Both the position numbers and the translations under genes were made by a program. From positions 1-30,178 of the forward strand of contig JAAYTV010000188.1 of assembly GCA_012523655.1 (NCBI GenBank): a stretch of 30,178 nt of DNA. Direction: 5' to 3'. Below, piece after piece: positions 13,521 through 22,400 of the stretch. This DNA is from a bacterium (GTDB taxonomy: Bacteria > Zhuqueibacterota > Zhuqueibacteria > Residuimicrobiales > Residuimicrobiaceae). The notes beneath the pieces were generated by a model that searched no databases, was not told the origin of the DNA, and saw nothing but the letters and a program-made list of their open reading frames with translations. Positions within the stretch are counted from its first letter, which is position 1, and each line of letters begins with the position of its first letter.

Positions 13521-16500
13521 TTACAGGCTTTCGGTCAAAAAACGTTTGGCTCGTTCAATCCCCGTACGGATGTCGGCGCGGCCCGGCGCCATTTCCAGCA
13601 ATCTCTCCCACACTTCTATCGCATGGTGGAAATTACCCTGGTTGGCGTGCACCACGCCCAAATTTTCATACGCGTCCGGATTCTTTGGATCCTGGCTGAT
13701 CACCGCCGTGTAAACCTGGGCGGCCTCGCGCAATTTACGGCAACGAAAATAGGCGTTTCCCAGCAACATGCGCGCCTGGTGATCCTCAGGGAAAAAACGC
13801 AGATACTCTTCAAACAAACGGATCGATTCTGCATAGTTTTCCGCTTCATAGGCACTCACCGCATGCTGCAGCCGAGGATCGTTCGCCTCCACGTGGGCCG
13901 ACCCTCTGGGTCTTGGCGTTTGCTGCTCAGCGGCCAGCATTTCGGCGGTGGAATCCGCCTGCCGTTGCTTTTGCAGTAACACCAGCAAATCGTCAAACTC
14001 GATGGCCGCGGCGGATGTCGGCGCCGCAGCGGTTTCCACTTGGCTGTCGCTTTCGCCGTTCGAGTTTTCCGTGTCGCCGCCATGCCATCGGCTCACAGAC
14101 TCTAAGAATTCAAAAAACTGATCAGCGTCCAACCGCTCTTTCAGCTCCTGTCGGACGATCTGTTCCGAAATGTCGTAATCCAACTCTCCCTGTGGATTGA
14201 TCAGGGGCTGCGTCTCGTCCATCTCCAGCAGTTCATCGATGGGCTGCTCAAGATGAGGCTCCAGTGACAGGACCGACGGTTCAGCGTCAGGGCTGATCTC
14301 ATACAAAACCGTCGCATCGGTCACCTCCTGCCCGGCAACCAGCGCGTCGTCTTCCTCCAGAGTCATGCCGCCGCCGGATTGCAGCAGCTCGGCAAAGTCC
14401 AATTCATCCCTGCCCGCTTTTTCATACAAACGATGATCCGGCGGTAGATCCAGGTCAGCCGCCTGGCCTCGCTCCTCTGCATCCGGTTCCAGAGCGTCGG
14501 CGGCGGCTGAAATTTCCTGCAACGCAACTGGTTCGTCCTCCTCCAGGCCGGTTGCAGGAACCTCAGCCGTCGCTGTCTCGTCCTCTGACTGGGCATAGTC
14601 AGGCAGCTCCAGGGTCATCTCCTCTGCGGCTGCGGCGCTCTCCGGCTGGCTGCCTGCGCGTTTGTCGAACAGATCCTCCACCGCCTGATGAAAAAGCTCC
14701 GCAGCTTGAATGCTCAGGATATCCCGTCCTTGGTAGACATAATTCTCCTCGCGCCGTTGGCCGATGACCGGAGCCTTGATAGAGGGCGCCGGTTCGGCGG
14801 CTTTTTCCTCGGCAGGCTCGGTGATGGAAGGCTCAGCGGCTGATTTCACCGTCCGCCGTTTGGCTGCAGGCCGGGGCGCGGACAAAGCCGGCTCATCGAG
14901 CTCTGGTTCCTGGACATCGGACAACCCGCCGCGCTGAATGATCACGCGGCCGTCCAGTGTCGACAACGGCGTGCCCGGTGGTTTGATCCGGCGCCGTCGG
15001 CCGCCGCGATTGATAAACGCCTCGCGCAGTTCACGCGTGTTCAGATGCGCACGCACCAGTTCTTCATAGATCTTCGAGCTGCTGATCTGAAGAAACCCGT
15101 AGCGTTCGCTGAAAAGTTCTTCGCTTATCTTTTTTGCGCCGTATTCCGGAAACCGGCTGATGATATCATAAATTTTGGTCTTCTCTTCAATGCTGAGGTG
15201 CTTGTCCTCCAGTGTATCCGACTCTCCAAGCAGCTCATAGCTGTCGACGCCGGTCAATTCAAACTTGTCCCGGTATTTGTTATAATAAGCATAAGTAGAC
15301 AGCCCCACCAGATCGCACGCCTCTTTGATGGTTTTGCCCTGCTCGATCAGGCTGAACACTCTTTTCGCCCGATCCAGCTCGATCTTTTCTGCGGTGGTTT
15401 TTTCCTTGATCGCCACCAGGGTGATGTCGTCATTTTGCGGGCTGCCTTCGGTGAACGAAAGGATCTCCTCATGCAACCGGTTGACAAACACATTCGGCGG
15501 CAAAGTGCCGTGTCGGCGAATGACGTCGAGAAACCTTTCTTCGCCGAACAGAGCACGTTTGCGGTTCATGGCCTCGGTGATGCCGTCGGTATAAATGAGC
15601 AGGATGTCATCCTCAGCCAGCGAGATCGTGTCCGAGGTAATGGTGTTGCGGAAAAGATTTTTATCCGGAAGCGAGATGCCGATGGGAAATCCGTGGGGAT
15701 TCAAGTAAAAGGTTTTATTCTTGCTGGCCCGGTAGAGGATCATGGGATTATGGCCGGCGCTGGCATAGTTGAGTTTGCGCCGCTTGGAATCGATGATGAC
15801 GTAAAACAGAGTGACGAACATGCCCTTCTTCATGTCGTTGACCACAAAATCGTTGACGCGTGACAGCACTTCTGCAGCGTCTTTGATGCCGCGCGCTTCG
15901 GTGCGCAATGCCGTCCGGATCATGGTCATGACCAGGGAGCCGGGCACGCCCTTGCCGGACACATCGGCCACCACGATTCCCAGCGTATCCTTGTCCACCT
16001 CGACAAAGTCGTAATAGTCGCCGCCCACCTCCTTAGCCGCTGCATAATAGGAGGAAATCTCGTATCCCTCGATCTCGGGGAAATCCGAAGGCAACAGCGT
16101 CTGCTGGATCTCCTGCGCCACCTGCATCTCTTTCTGCAGACGTTCCTGTTCAGCCAGGTTGACCTGAGATTCGCGCAGCTTCATGGTGATGTCGCTGAAA
16201 GCCTGGGCGATTTCGCCGATCTCGGTCGAGGCGTCGATGTCCATCTCTTGGGCTGCGCCCGGCTGGCCCAGGGCCTTGACCCATTCTGAAAGCCGGCGGA
16301 AGGGATTCATGACGATATAGATGAGCAGAAACAAACCCGCGGCGCCCAGCACCCAGATAAAACCGAGCATGTTCAAATCTTTCATCCGCGCCTGCTGGAT
16401 CTCCTCGCTGATCACTCGATAGTTCATCACGAAATGGACCTGGCACAACCGCCGGCCCTTGTCATCCTGCACGATCTGATGGATATCGACGACGCGATCC

Positions 16501-17396
16501 GATGGAGGGATGGAGTAACTGTAAATCTCGGATTCCTCCTCCTCCGCATCCGCAGGCCGTTCATACACCTGCAGCCGCTTGCTGGGATCGGTGGAAGCGA
16601 TGATGTTGTTGCTGCGGTCCACCACCAGGGCGTGGTGAAGGAAACCGCGATATTCCGCCGGCAGTTTGTTGACCGTGCGGCCGAGACTCTCGACGATGTT
16701 GAACAGTTGCGAGGCGTCATCGCGGTTAAGCAGCAGCTGCAAGTCCTCGCCCAGCTCGGGCTGCTGCAGGGTCAGCAGCACATCGGAAGCCAAGCCGGAA
16801 CAGGCGGCCTTGGCACGGCCGAGGTAATCCTGCATCACCTGGTCATCCCGGCGGAAGAAATTGAGAAAATAGATGGTGGCCAAAATCAGAGAGTACGCCA
16901 GCATGGAGACCAGCCAGTAGCGCACCTTGAGGGTCATCGGGATGGCCGGCACAGCGATCTTGGGATGCCTCGCCACATCGCGATGTTTAATCATCCAGAG
17001 CTCGTTGCCCTCTTCGGTCTTGCGATAATCGATTTGATCGAGCAGGCGGCGCATGATGAAAATGCCCAATCCGCCTTTTTTGCCGATCTCGACATAGCGC
17101 TTGAGATCCGGATCGCTGACTTGGCGCGGATCAAAATATTTACCCTGATCGATTAAAACAATAGTCAGGCTGTTGGCCTTGACGATGGCGCGGATGGTGA
17201 TGTTGCCCGGCCAGTCGCGGTAAGCATGTTTGATGATATTGGTGGCGGCTTCATCGATGGAAAGCTTGAAAGCATTGATCACCCGCTCGGAAAAACCATG
17301 CCGGCGTCCGACCTTGGTGACAAAATCCCGCAATTCGCTCAGATACTCGATTTTGGCAGGAACTTTGAGTTGTTCTTTTTGTACGTTGCGAAACAA
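13521..17396 (-). CDS. Partner-switching fusion protein: RsbW-like kinase, membrane sensor, HAMP, SpoIIE phosphatase, two HTH domains, TPR
   Basis: A 1291-residue inner-membrane signalling protein. Domains in order: HATPase of the RsbW/SpoIIAB anti-sigma kinase type (1-140; N box DEAATNIIKHAY with Glu49, DQGKYFDP, GGLGIFIM); TM1 (159-180); extracytoplasmic sensor (181-343); TM2 (344-364); HAMP and coiled linker (365-435); SpoIIE/PP2C phosphatase (440-665) with metal-ligand stretches VGGDYYDF, ADVSGKGVPG, TDGITEA and NDDIT; an HTH of transposase_8-like pattern (668-712); a second HTH/winged helix with IS3-type PEYGAKKI pattern (737-795); a basic patch GGRRRRIK; a long acidic low-complexity linker (about 810-1170); three TPR units (1172-1291). 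Kinase and phosphatase motifs look intact. The start is a TTG at 17396, since an in-frame stop codon lies just upstream and AAGGGAA precedes it. It lies 21 bases after the PorV-like gene, so it is in that operon, and the STAS gene follows. Confidence 0.9.
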   Translation of the reverse strand: MFRNVQKEQLKVPAKIEYLSELRDFVTKVGRRHGFSERVINAFKLSIDEAATNIIKHAYRDWPGNITIRAIVKANSLTIVLIDQGKYFDPRQVSDPDLKRYVEIGKKGGLGIFIMRRLLDQIDYRKTEEGNELWMIKHRDVARHPKIAVPAIPMTLKVRYWLVSMLAYSLILATIYFLNFFRRDDQVMQDYLGRAKAACSGLASDVLLTLQQPELGEDLQLLLNRDDASQLFNIVESLGRTVNKLPAEYRGFLHHALVVDRSNNIIASTDPSKRLQVYERPADAEEEESEIYSYSIPPSDRVVDIHQIVQDDKGRRLCQVHFVMNYRVISEEIQQARMKDLNMLGFIWVLGAAGLFLLIYIVMNPFRRLSEWVKALGQPGAAQEMDIDASTEIGEIAQAFSDITMKLRESQVNLAEQERLQKEMQVAQEIQQTLLPSDFPEIEGYEISSYYAAAKEVGGDYYDFVEVDKDTLGIVVADVSGKGVPGSLVMTMIRTALRTEARGIKDAAEVLSRVNDFVVNDMKKGMFVTLFYVIIDSKRRKLNYASAGHNPMILYRASKNKTFYLNPHGFPIGISLPDKNLFRNTITSDTISLAEDDILLIYTDGITEAMNRKRALFGEERFLDVIRRHGTLPPNVFVNRLHEEILSFTEGSPQNDDITLVAIKEKTTAEKIELDRAKRVFSLIEQGKTIKEACDLVGLSTYAYYNKYRDKFELTGVDSYELLGESDTLEDKHLSIEEKTKIYDIISRFPEYGAKKISEELFSERYGFLQISSSKIYEELVRAHLNTRELREAFINRGGRRRRIKPPGTPLSTLDGRVIIQRGGLSDVQEPELDEPALSAPRPAAKRRTVKSAAEPSITEPAEEKAAEPAPSIKAPVIGQRREENYVYQGRDILSIQAAELFHQAVEDLFDKRAGSQPESAAAAEEMTLELPDYAQSEDETATAEVPATGLEEDEPVALQEISAAADALEPDAEERGQAADLDLPPDHRLYEKAGRDELDFAELLQSGGGMTLEEDDALVAGQEVTDATVLYEISPDAEPSVLSLEPHLEQPIDELLEMDETQPLINPQGELDYDISEQIVRQELKERLDADQFFEFLESVSRWHGGDTENSNGESDSQVETAAAPTSAAAIEFDDLLVLLQKQRQADSTAEMLAAEQQTPRPRGSAHVEANDPRLQHAVSAYEAENYAESIRLFEEYLRFFPEDHQARMLLGNAYFRCRKLREAAQVYTAVISQDPKNPDAYENLGVVHANQGNFHHAIEVWERLLEMAPGRADIRTGIERAKRFLTESL

Positions 17397-17417
17397 CGAA
17401 ACCGTTTCCCTTTATAT

Positions 17418-19424
17418 CTATCGGCCTGCAGAGCCGCTGATCTTTTTCAATTTGTCGTTCGCCGAATCAATCGCCCGCAGAATGTTGCGGTTTAACGGCT
17501 GCAGTTTTCGTGCCTCCTCCAGATGACGCAACGCCTCCTGATAGTTGCCGGCAATGGCGGCCTGGACACCCCGGTTGTAGATGGCCTTGACGTCCTCGGG
17601 CATATCCAGATCTTTGGCGTTGGCGCGGGCAAAGGCATCTTCGTATTTCTTGCGCAACGCCACATTGCCCGGTTCGCTGTTGGAGAGCTCGCGATATAGA
17701 TCCGCCGCTTTCGCCCAGTTTTTATTGTTCTCATATTCCATGGCTTGTCGCAGCATGCTGTCGCGCGACAGCCCGGCGCTGATCTGATCGATTTGCCCGA
17801 TAATATACGATTTGTAACGCTCATTGTCACGCGATAATCGCCGGGCTTCGTTAAGCATGGTGATGGCCTCATTGGGCCGGCCGGCCGACTGCAGCGTTTT
17901 TGCCCGCTCCAGCAGGCTGGCGATTTTGGTCGCCAGCGCTTTCTCCGCATCGCTTCTCAATTTGTTAAACTGGTCGCTGTTAGGCGCGTACTCGAGCGCC
18001 TTGTTGATCTCGATCAGGGCATCATGATATTCTTCGGCGGTGAAATAGGCCAGATACCGCTTATAATGATCGTCCGCCGCCTTGGCGTTGCGCCGGATCT
18101 GCGCCTCTTCCTCCTGTAACCGGCGCAGCGCTTCCTCTTCCTTGGTGCGTTTTTCTTCCAACGCCTTGCTGATGCGCGCGAACAACTCGCGGGTGACTTC
18201 GAGATCCGGATCGCTGCCGGTGCGGTCGTATTTGATCAGAATACGATTGATGGCCACATAGGCCTGCTCCAGATCGTTCTTGGCCAACAGCTTTTCTCCT
18301 TCCGCCATGCCGGAGGAGATGGCGTTTCTGCGTTCGTTCTCCAGCCGCTGGGTTTCGATTTTTTCCAGCCGCTGCAGCTCTTGCTGCTGATGCTCCTCCA
18401 TCCGCTGTTGCCGATTTTTACCGATGTTGAGAACCAACGAAAGGCGATGGCTGGTGCCCAGCAATGCATCATTGCCGTTCCAGTAGGAATAATCGAACTG
18501 CATGCCGGCCAGTTTGGCGCCGACGCCATAGGTGAGATGATCGTTGTACAAGCCCATGCGTAGGGAAACCATCTCGTGATAGCGATACTCCAGCCCCATA
18601 TGCAAGGTGGCTGAAGTCTTTTCGTTTTTGTCGATCTCGGCGGCCACCAACAGATGGTTAAGGGTGGAGACATCGATCTTTTTGCTCAGTCCCGCGCGCA
18701 GATTGCGAGGCGTCGTTTCGCGTGTTTCGATCGCGCGGATGGTGCGCTGCAGCAGATTCTGCACTGTCACGCCCACGGTGAAATTGTTCAAATAGGGGCC
18801 GGGCAGCTGCGGCGTGAACACCAGTCCGCCGTCTGCGCCGTAGGAGGCTTCGGCAAAGTTCGGCGGGCCGGCGGTGGGATCATCGTTATAGCCTACCAGG
18901 TTGGCGCGCTCCACTTTGAAAGTAGCGCCGAGGGACAGCCAGGGATGAGCGTTGAATCCATAACCGAACAGAAACAGCGTTCGTCCGTAATTCGTGGTGC
19001 CCACTACGGCGGGATCAAAATCGCGCAACTTGATGTCGCCGGTGGAGATGTTGAGAAGTCCGACAGAAAAAGTGCCCGCGAAGAGTGTGGGGTGCGTATA
19101 GGCCAGATAGTTATACGAAGTGCCGGCCGCCAAATTGGTATAGTACACCCCCAGGCCCATATTAGGCACCCGCTGCAGAGCGCCGGGATTCCAATACAGG
19201 GCAAAGGGATCATCCGCCACGGAGACATAGGCGCCGCCCAGAGCCATGGCCCGCGCCCCCACCGGATAATCAAAGATATCCGTGGCGCCTCCCCAGGCGT
19301 TGGTCTGATAGGAATATTGCGCCGCCAACGTTGAGAGCAACGTCATCCAGATCAGAAACGCCGTTTTTATAATTCGACTTGCCACCCGGTGCTCTTGCCT
19401 CACTAGGGTTCTAAAAAATCTCAT
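17418..19424 (-). CDS. PorV/PorQ-type outer-membrane barrel fused to coiled coil and TPR region
   Basis: The protein has 668 residues. An N-terminal signal peptide (hydrophobic about 18-33, likely cleavage near LAA-QYS) leads into a beta-barrel (about 40-337). The barrel carries the hallmark PorV/PorQ/UPF0164 start DYPVGARAMALGGAYVSVAD and DPFALYWNPGAL. In type IX secretion, PorV shuttles proteins bearing a C-terminal sorting domain from the translocon. After the barrel comes a Glu/Arg/Gln-rich coiled coil (about 338-460) and then TPR-like repeats to the end, probably periplasmic. Plain PorV proteins lack this extension. The start ATG at 19424 overlaps the TGA of the giant gene by one base (TGATG), so translation is probably coupled; a TTG at 19427 is an alternative. 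Its neighbour's C-terminal sorting-like domain makes a cargo-carrier pair plausible. The export role is inferred. Confidence 0.87.
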   Translation of the reverse strand: MRFFRTLVRQEHRVASRIIKTAFLIWMTLLSTLAAQYSYQTNAWGGATDIFDYPVGARAMALGGAYVSVADDPFALYWNPGALQRVPNMGLGVYYTNLAAGTSYNYLAYTHPTLFAGTFSVGLLNISTGDIKLRDFDPAVVGTTNYGRTLFLFGYGFNAHPWLSLGATFKVERANLVGYNDDPTAGPPNFAEASYGADGGLVFTPQLPGPYLNNFTVGVTVQNLLQRTIRAIETRETTPRNLRAGLSKKIDVSTLNHLLVAAEIDKNEKTSATLHMGLEYRYHEMVSLRMGLYNDHLTYGVGAKLAGMQFDYSYWNGNDALLGTSHRLSLVLNIGKNRQQRMEEHQQQELQRLEKIETQRLENERRNAISSGMAEGEKLLAKNDLEQAYVAINRILIKYDRTGSDPDLEVTRELFARISKALEEKRTKEEEALRRLQEEEAQIRRNAKAADDHYKRYLAYFTAEEYHDALIEINKALEYAPNSDQFNKLRSDAEKALATKIASLLERAKTLQSAGRPNEAITMLNEARRLSRDNERYKSYIIGQIDQISAGLSRDSMLRQAMEYENNKNWAKAADLYRELSNSEPGNVALRKKYEDAFARANAKDLDMPEDVKAIYNRGVQAAIAGNYQEALRHLEEARKLQPLNRNILRAIDSANDKLKKISGSAGR

Positions 19425-22400
19425 CAACGAATGACCGCAATCTTGCTGATGGCCACCTGACCGCCTTCCACCGAAAGATAAGCGAGATACACCCCGCTCA
19501 TTACACGTTGGCCGCGTCCATTACGGCCGTCCCAATAAATATCGCCGTCATGCAACCCGGCTGAGGTCTCCGCCGGGTGCTCCGCTTTTTTGTAATCCCA
19601 GCTGAAGACCAATTCTCCCGTCAAAGTGAAAATTTTCAGCTCGAGATCGCTGGGCTGCTGCAGATAATAAACAAACCGCGTCTCCGGCCGGGCGGAGGTG
19701 CCGAATGGATTGGGATAATTGCAAAAAGAGGCCTCCAGTTTTTGATCGATCAAAACGACTGCGCCGGAGCTGAAAGCGAGCACGCTGACCCGCTTTTCCG
19801 TCGAATCGGCCAACAGCAGTCGGTATCGGGAAAGGGCGTCGCGGGCGATGACTGCGCTTGCCGAATCGATCATCAACTGAAAATCCGCAATGATCGGTTC
19901 GTCGAGCACATCCACCAGCAGCGCGATGCGGAACTCATTGCTGTCGCGAATGGTGTCTGCGCGCAATAGGGTGAAATCCAACAGCACTTTGGAGGAGGCC
20001 GGCGGCGGCGAGAGCTCAGCCAGCACCTGACGGTCCACCGCGTTCACCGCCACAATGCGCGACACCACCTCGCTGGCCTTTATCTCATTGCCTTTTTTAT
20101 CCCGGAACTCGAGGCGCAGCGTATCCAACACCGACCGGCTGTTCAGTGAGATGTCCTTGTTGCGCAGCGAAAAACCCATCATCGCTAGATCGCGGGCGCC
20201 CTTGACTGTAGTGGCGCCGGACTTGACTGTGTTCGGTTTGATCACCAGCATGCCGGCCTCGCGTTTGATGATCACCCGCGCACTGTCCTGTTTGACCAGC
20301 ACGGTTTTTCGCGAATACTGATCAACCGGCAACGGCGCGAACAATTTGACGGTGAACGTGTCCGGTACATCTGAAATGGTGGCCGGCGCGCGCACCCTCC
20401 AGACCACCGTATCGCCGCCGGTTTTGCTGAGGAGTGTATAACCGGAGGGCAAACGAAAACTCAGGGCCGGCGCGCCGACGAAGCCCGCTTCGCCGGAATT
20501 GCGCAGATAGCCGTAAATGTTGAACACGCTGCCGATGCGCACCGGCGCATAGCTGACCAGGGCGGTATCGCTGAGCGTGGCGGCCACGCTCACCTCAGCC
20601 CGCCGCACCACCTGGATGGAATAGGACTCTTCGGCATTTTCGATCGCGGCGTACTGGTTTGAATTCAAATCCCGCGGTACCTTTTTCAACCGGAAGCGAA
20701 AGATGGACAATCCCTCCGGTTTTTTGCTCGGCGCGCGTAAACGCCAATAGGGATGCGCCCGCACTTTGCTTTGCTCCAGCGTGTCCGTGGTGGTAAACTC
20801 TACCGGTTTAGTCATCTGCACGACAAAGGGATCCGCTGTTTCGTGCGGCGCGCCCCTGGCAATCAGCCGGGAGGTCAAGACAAAATCCTCATCCGTGGAG
20901 ACGACGTATTGCGTGAGCGAATCCGGCTGCGTGATAGTCGGACGCATGGAGAAAACCGTTTTGTTCTGCAGCTGAACAGTCGCCTTGGACGAAGTCAAAC
21001 TGCGCGTGGTCGACGGCGAACGTTCATCATACCCTTTGACAACGACATAAAAAGAATCAGGCGTGGTTTTGCTCACCGTGGACGGTGCGGTCACCGTCCA
21101 CTGCACTTTCTGATTCTCACCGTAGGTGACGCGCTTGGTCTCCTGATCGATCTTGTATTCCGGGTTGGAGAACACCAGTTGGGCGGTGATTTTATCCTGC
21201 ACCACCCGGCGGGTGGTGACTGACAGCGTCACCTCGAAACTTTGATCAGTGGAAATCAGTTTGTCGATGGCCCCGGCCGGCGCGGTGATGCCGGGCACGC
21301 CGGAGGAGATGGCGCCCGCTTCAATCGTCAGCACCGAAAGCGTGCTGTTGGGAAAACCGATGATGTCCGCCTCCTGACCGGTGTGCTCATCCACCGGAAT
21401 GGCGGTCATACGGATCTCGATCTGCTTGGTCTCCAAGCTCGGCTTTAAAGGAGCGATCACATTCCAGGTCACGCTGTTGGAAATGGTAAAGATTTTTTCC
21501 GCTGTCTCTCCGGCTGCCAGCGTAAAGCCGCTCTCGAGAAAATCTATTCTTATTTTGCCCTGGCTGACCTTGGCGGTGCCGCTGTTGGTCACCAGCGTGG
21601 ATAAAGTGGCCGACTGGCCGGCGGAGAAAACTCCGCCCGGAGACTGAATCGCCTCCAATGGCGAGGACACCATCAAAGGCTGCATGGAGAGTTGAGCGCG
21701 GGTGACGACCCGGTTAATCCGAATGGAATCCAACGTGCTCTTGGTGCTCAGGTCGGTCCTGCCCTCAGCGCGGATATAAAAATGATGGGAGTTGGCCACC
21801 GCCTTGTCAGGCGCCCGCACGGTCCAGTGGATCAGCGCCGGAAAAGAGCTGACTTCCCGCTGCAACGGCGTTTCCAAATTAGGAGAATAGCCCATGCCGG
21901 AGGGCAGCTCCAGCGTCACCTTGACATTGCTGAGGTTGGGCGTAGCCTGAATTTCAGTCTGCAGTCCGATGTACTGCAGCGTGGATATTTCACCGGCCAG
22001 CGCGCCGTTGGGGGAGAAAATCCTGCTGTTGGATAAAAATAATCCGGACCGCGAGGTGGAGACGCGGATCGAATCCCTGCCGCGGGCAAAGAGCGGCGCC
22101 GGCTCCCGGCTGTTCAAATCCTCAGGCGCGGCGATAATCTGACAGCGGAGGATATCATTCAACGATTCAAAGTTCGGCGCCGTCACGTGGAAGGAATCCT
22201 CCACCACCTGGGTGTCGTTGACGATGTAAAAACTCCGCTCTCCGCCGGCTGCATCAGTAAGGTTGAAATACTCGGGCAATTCGAGCCTGATTCGGCCGGT
22301 GTCCAACGGCGCACTGCCCAGGTTCGTCATGCGCGCAACTAGGGTAAAAGCCTGGCCGGCGGTCAAAATCGAATCCTTGTCCGCTCTGAGCTCAAGGTCC

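Noticed and set aside
15014..15395. Transposase-like helix-turn-helix stretches as a remnant insertion sequence
   Set aside because: They are in frame within one long protein, with no terminal inverted repeats, no target duplication and no DDE catalytic domain. They are best read as domesticated domains of the signalling protein.
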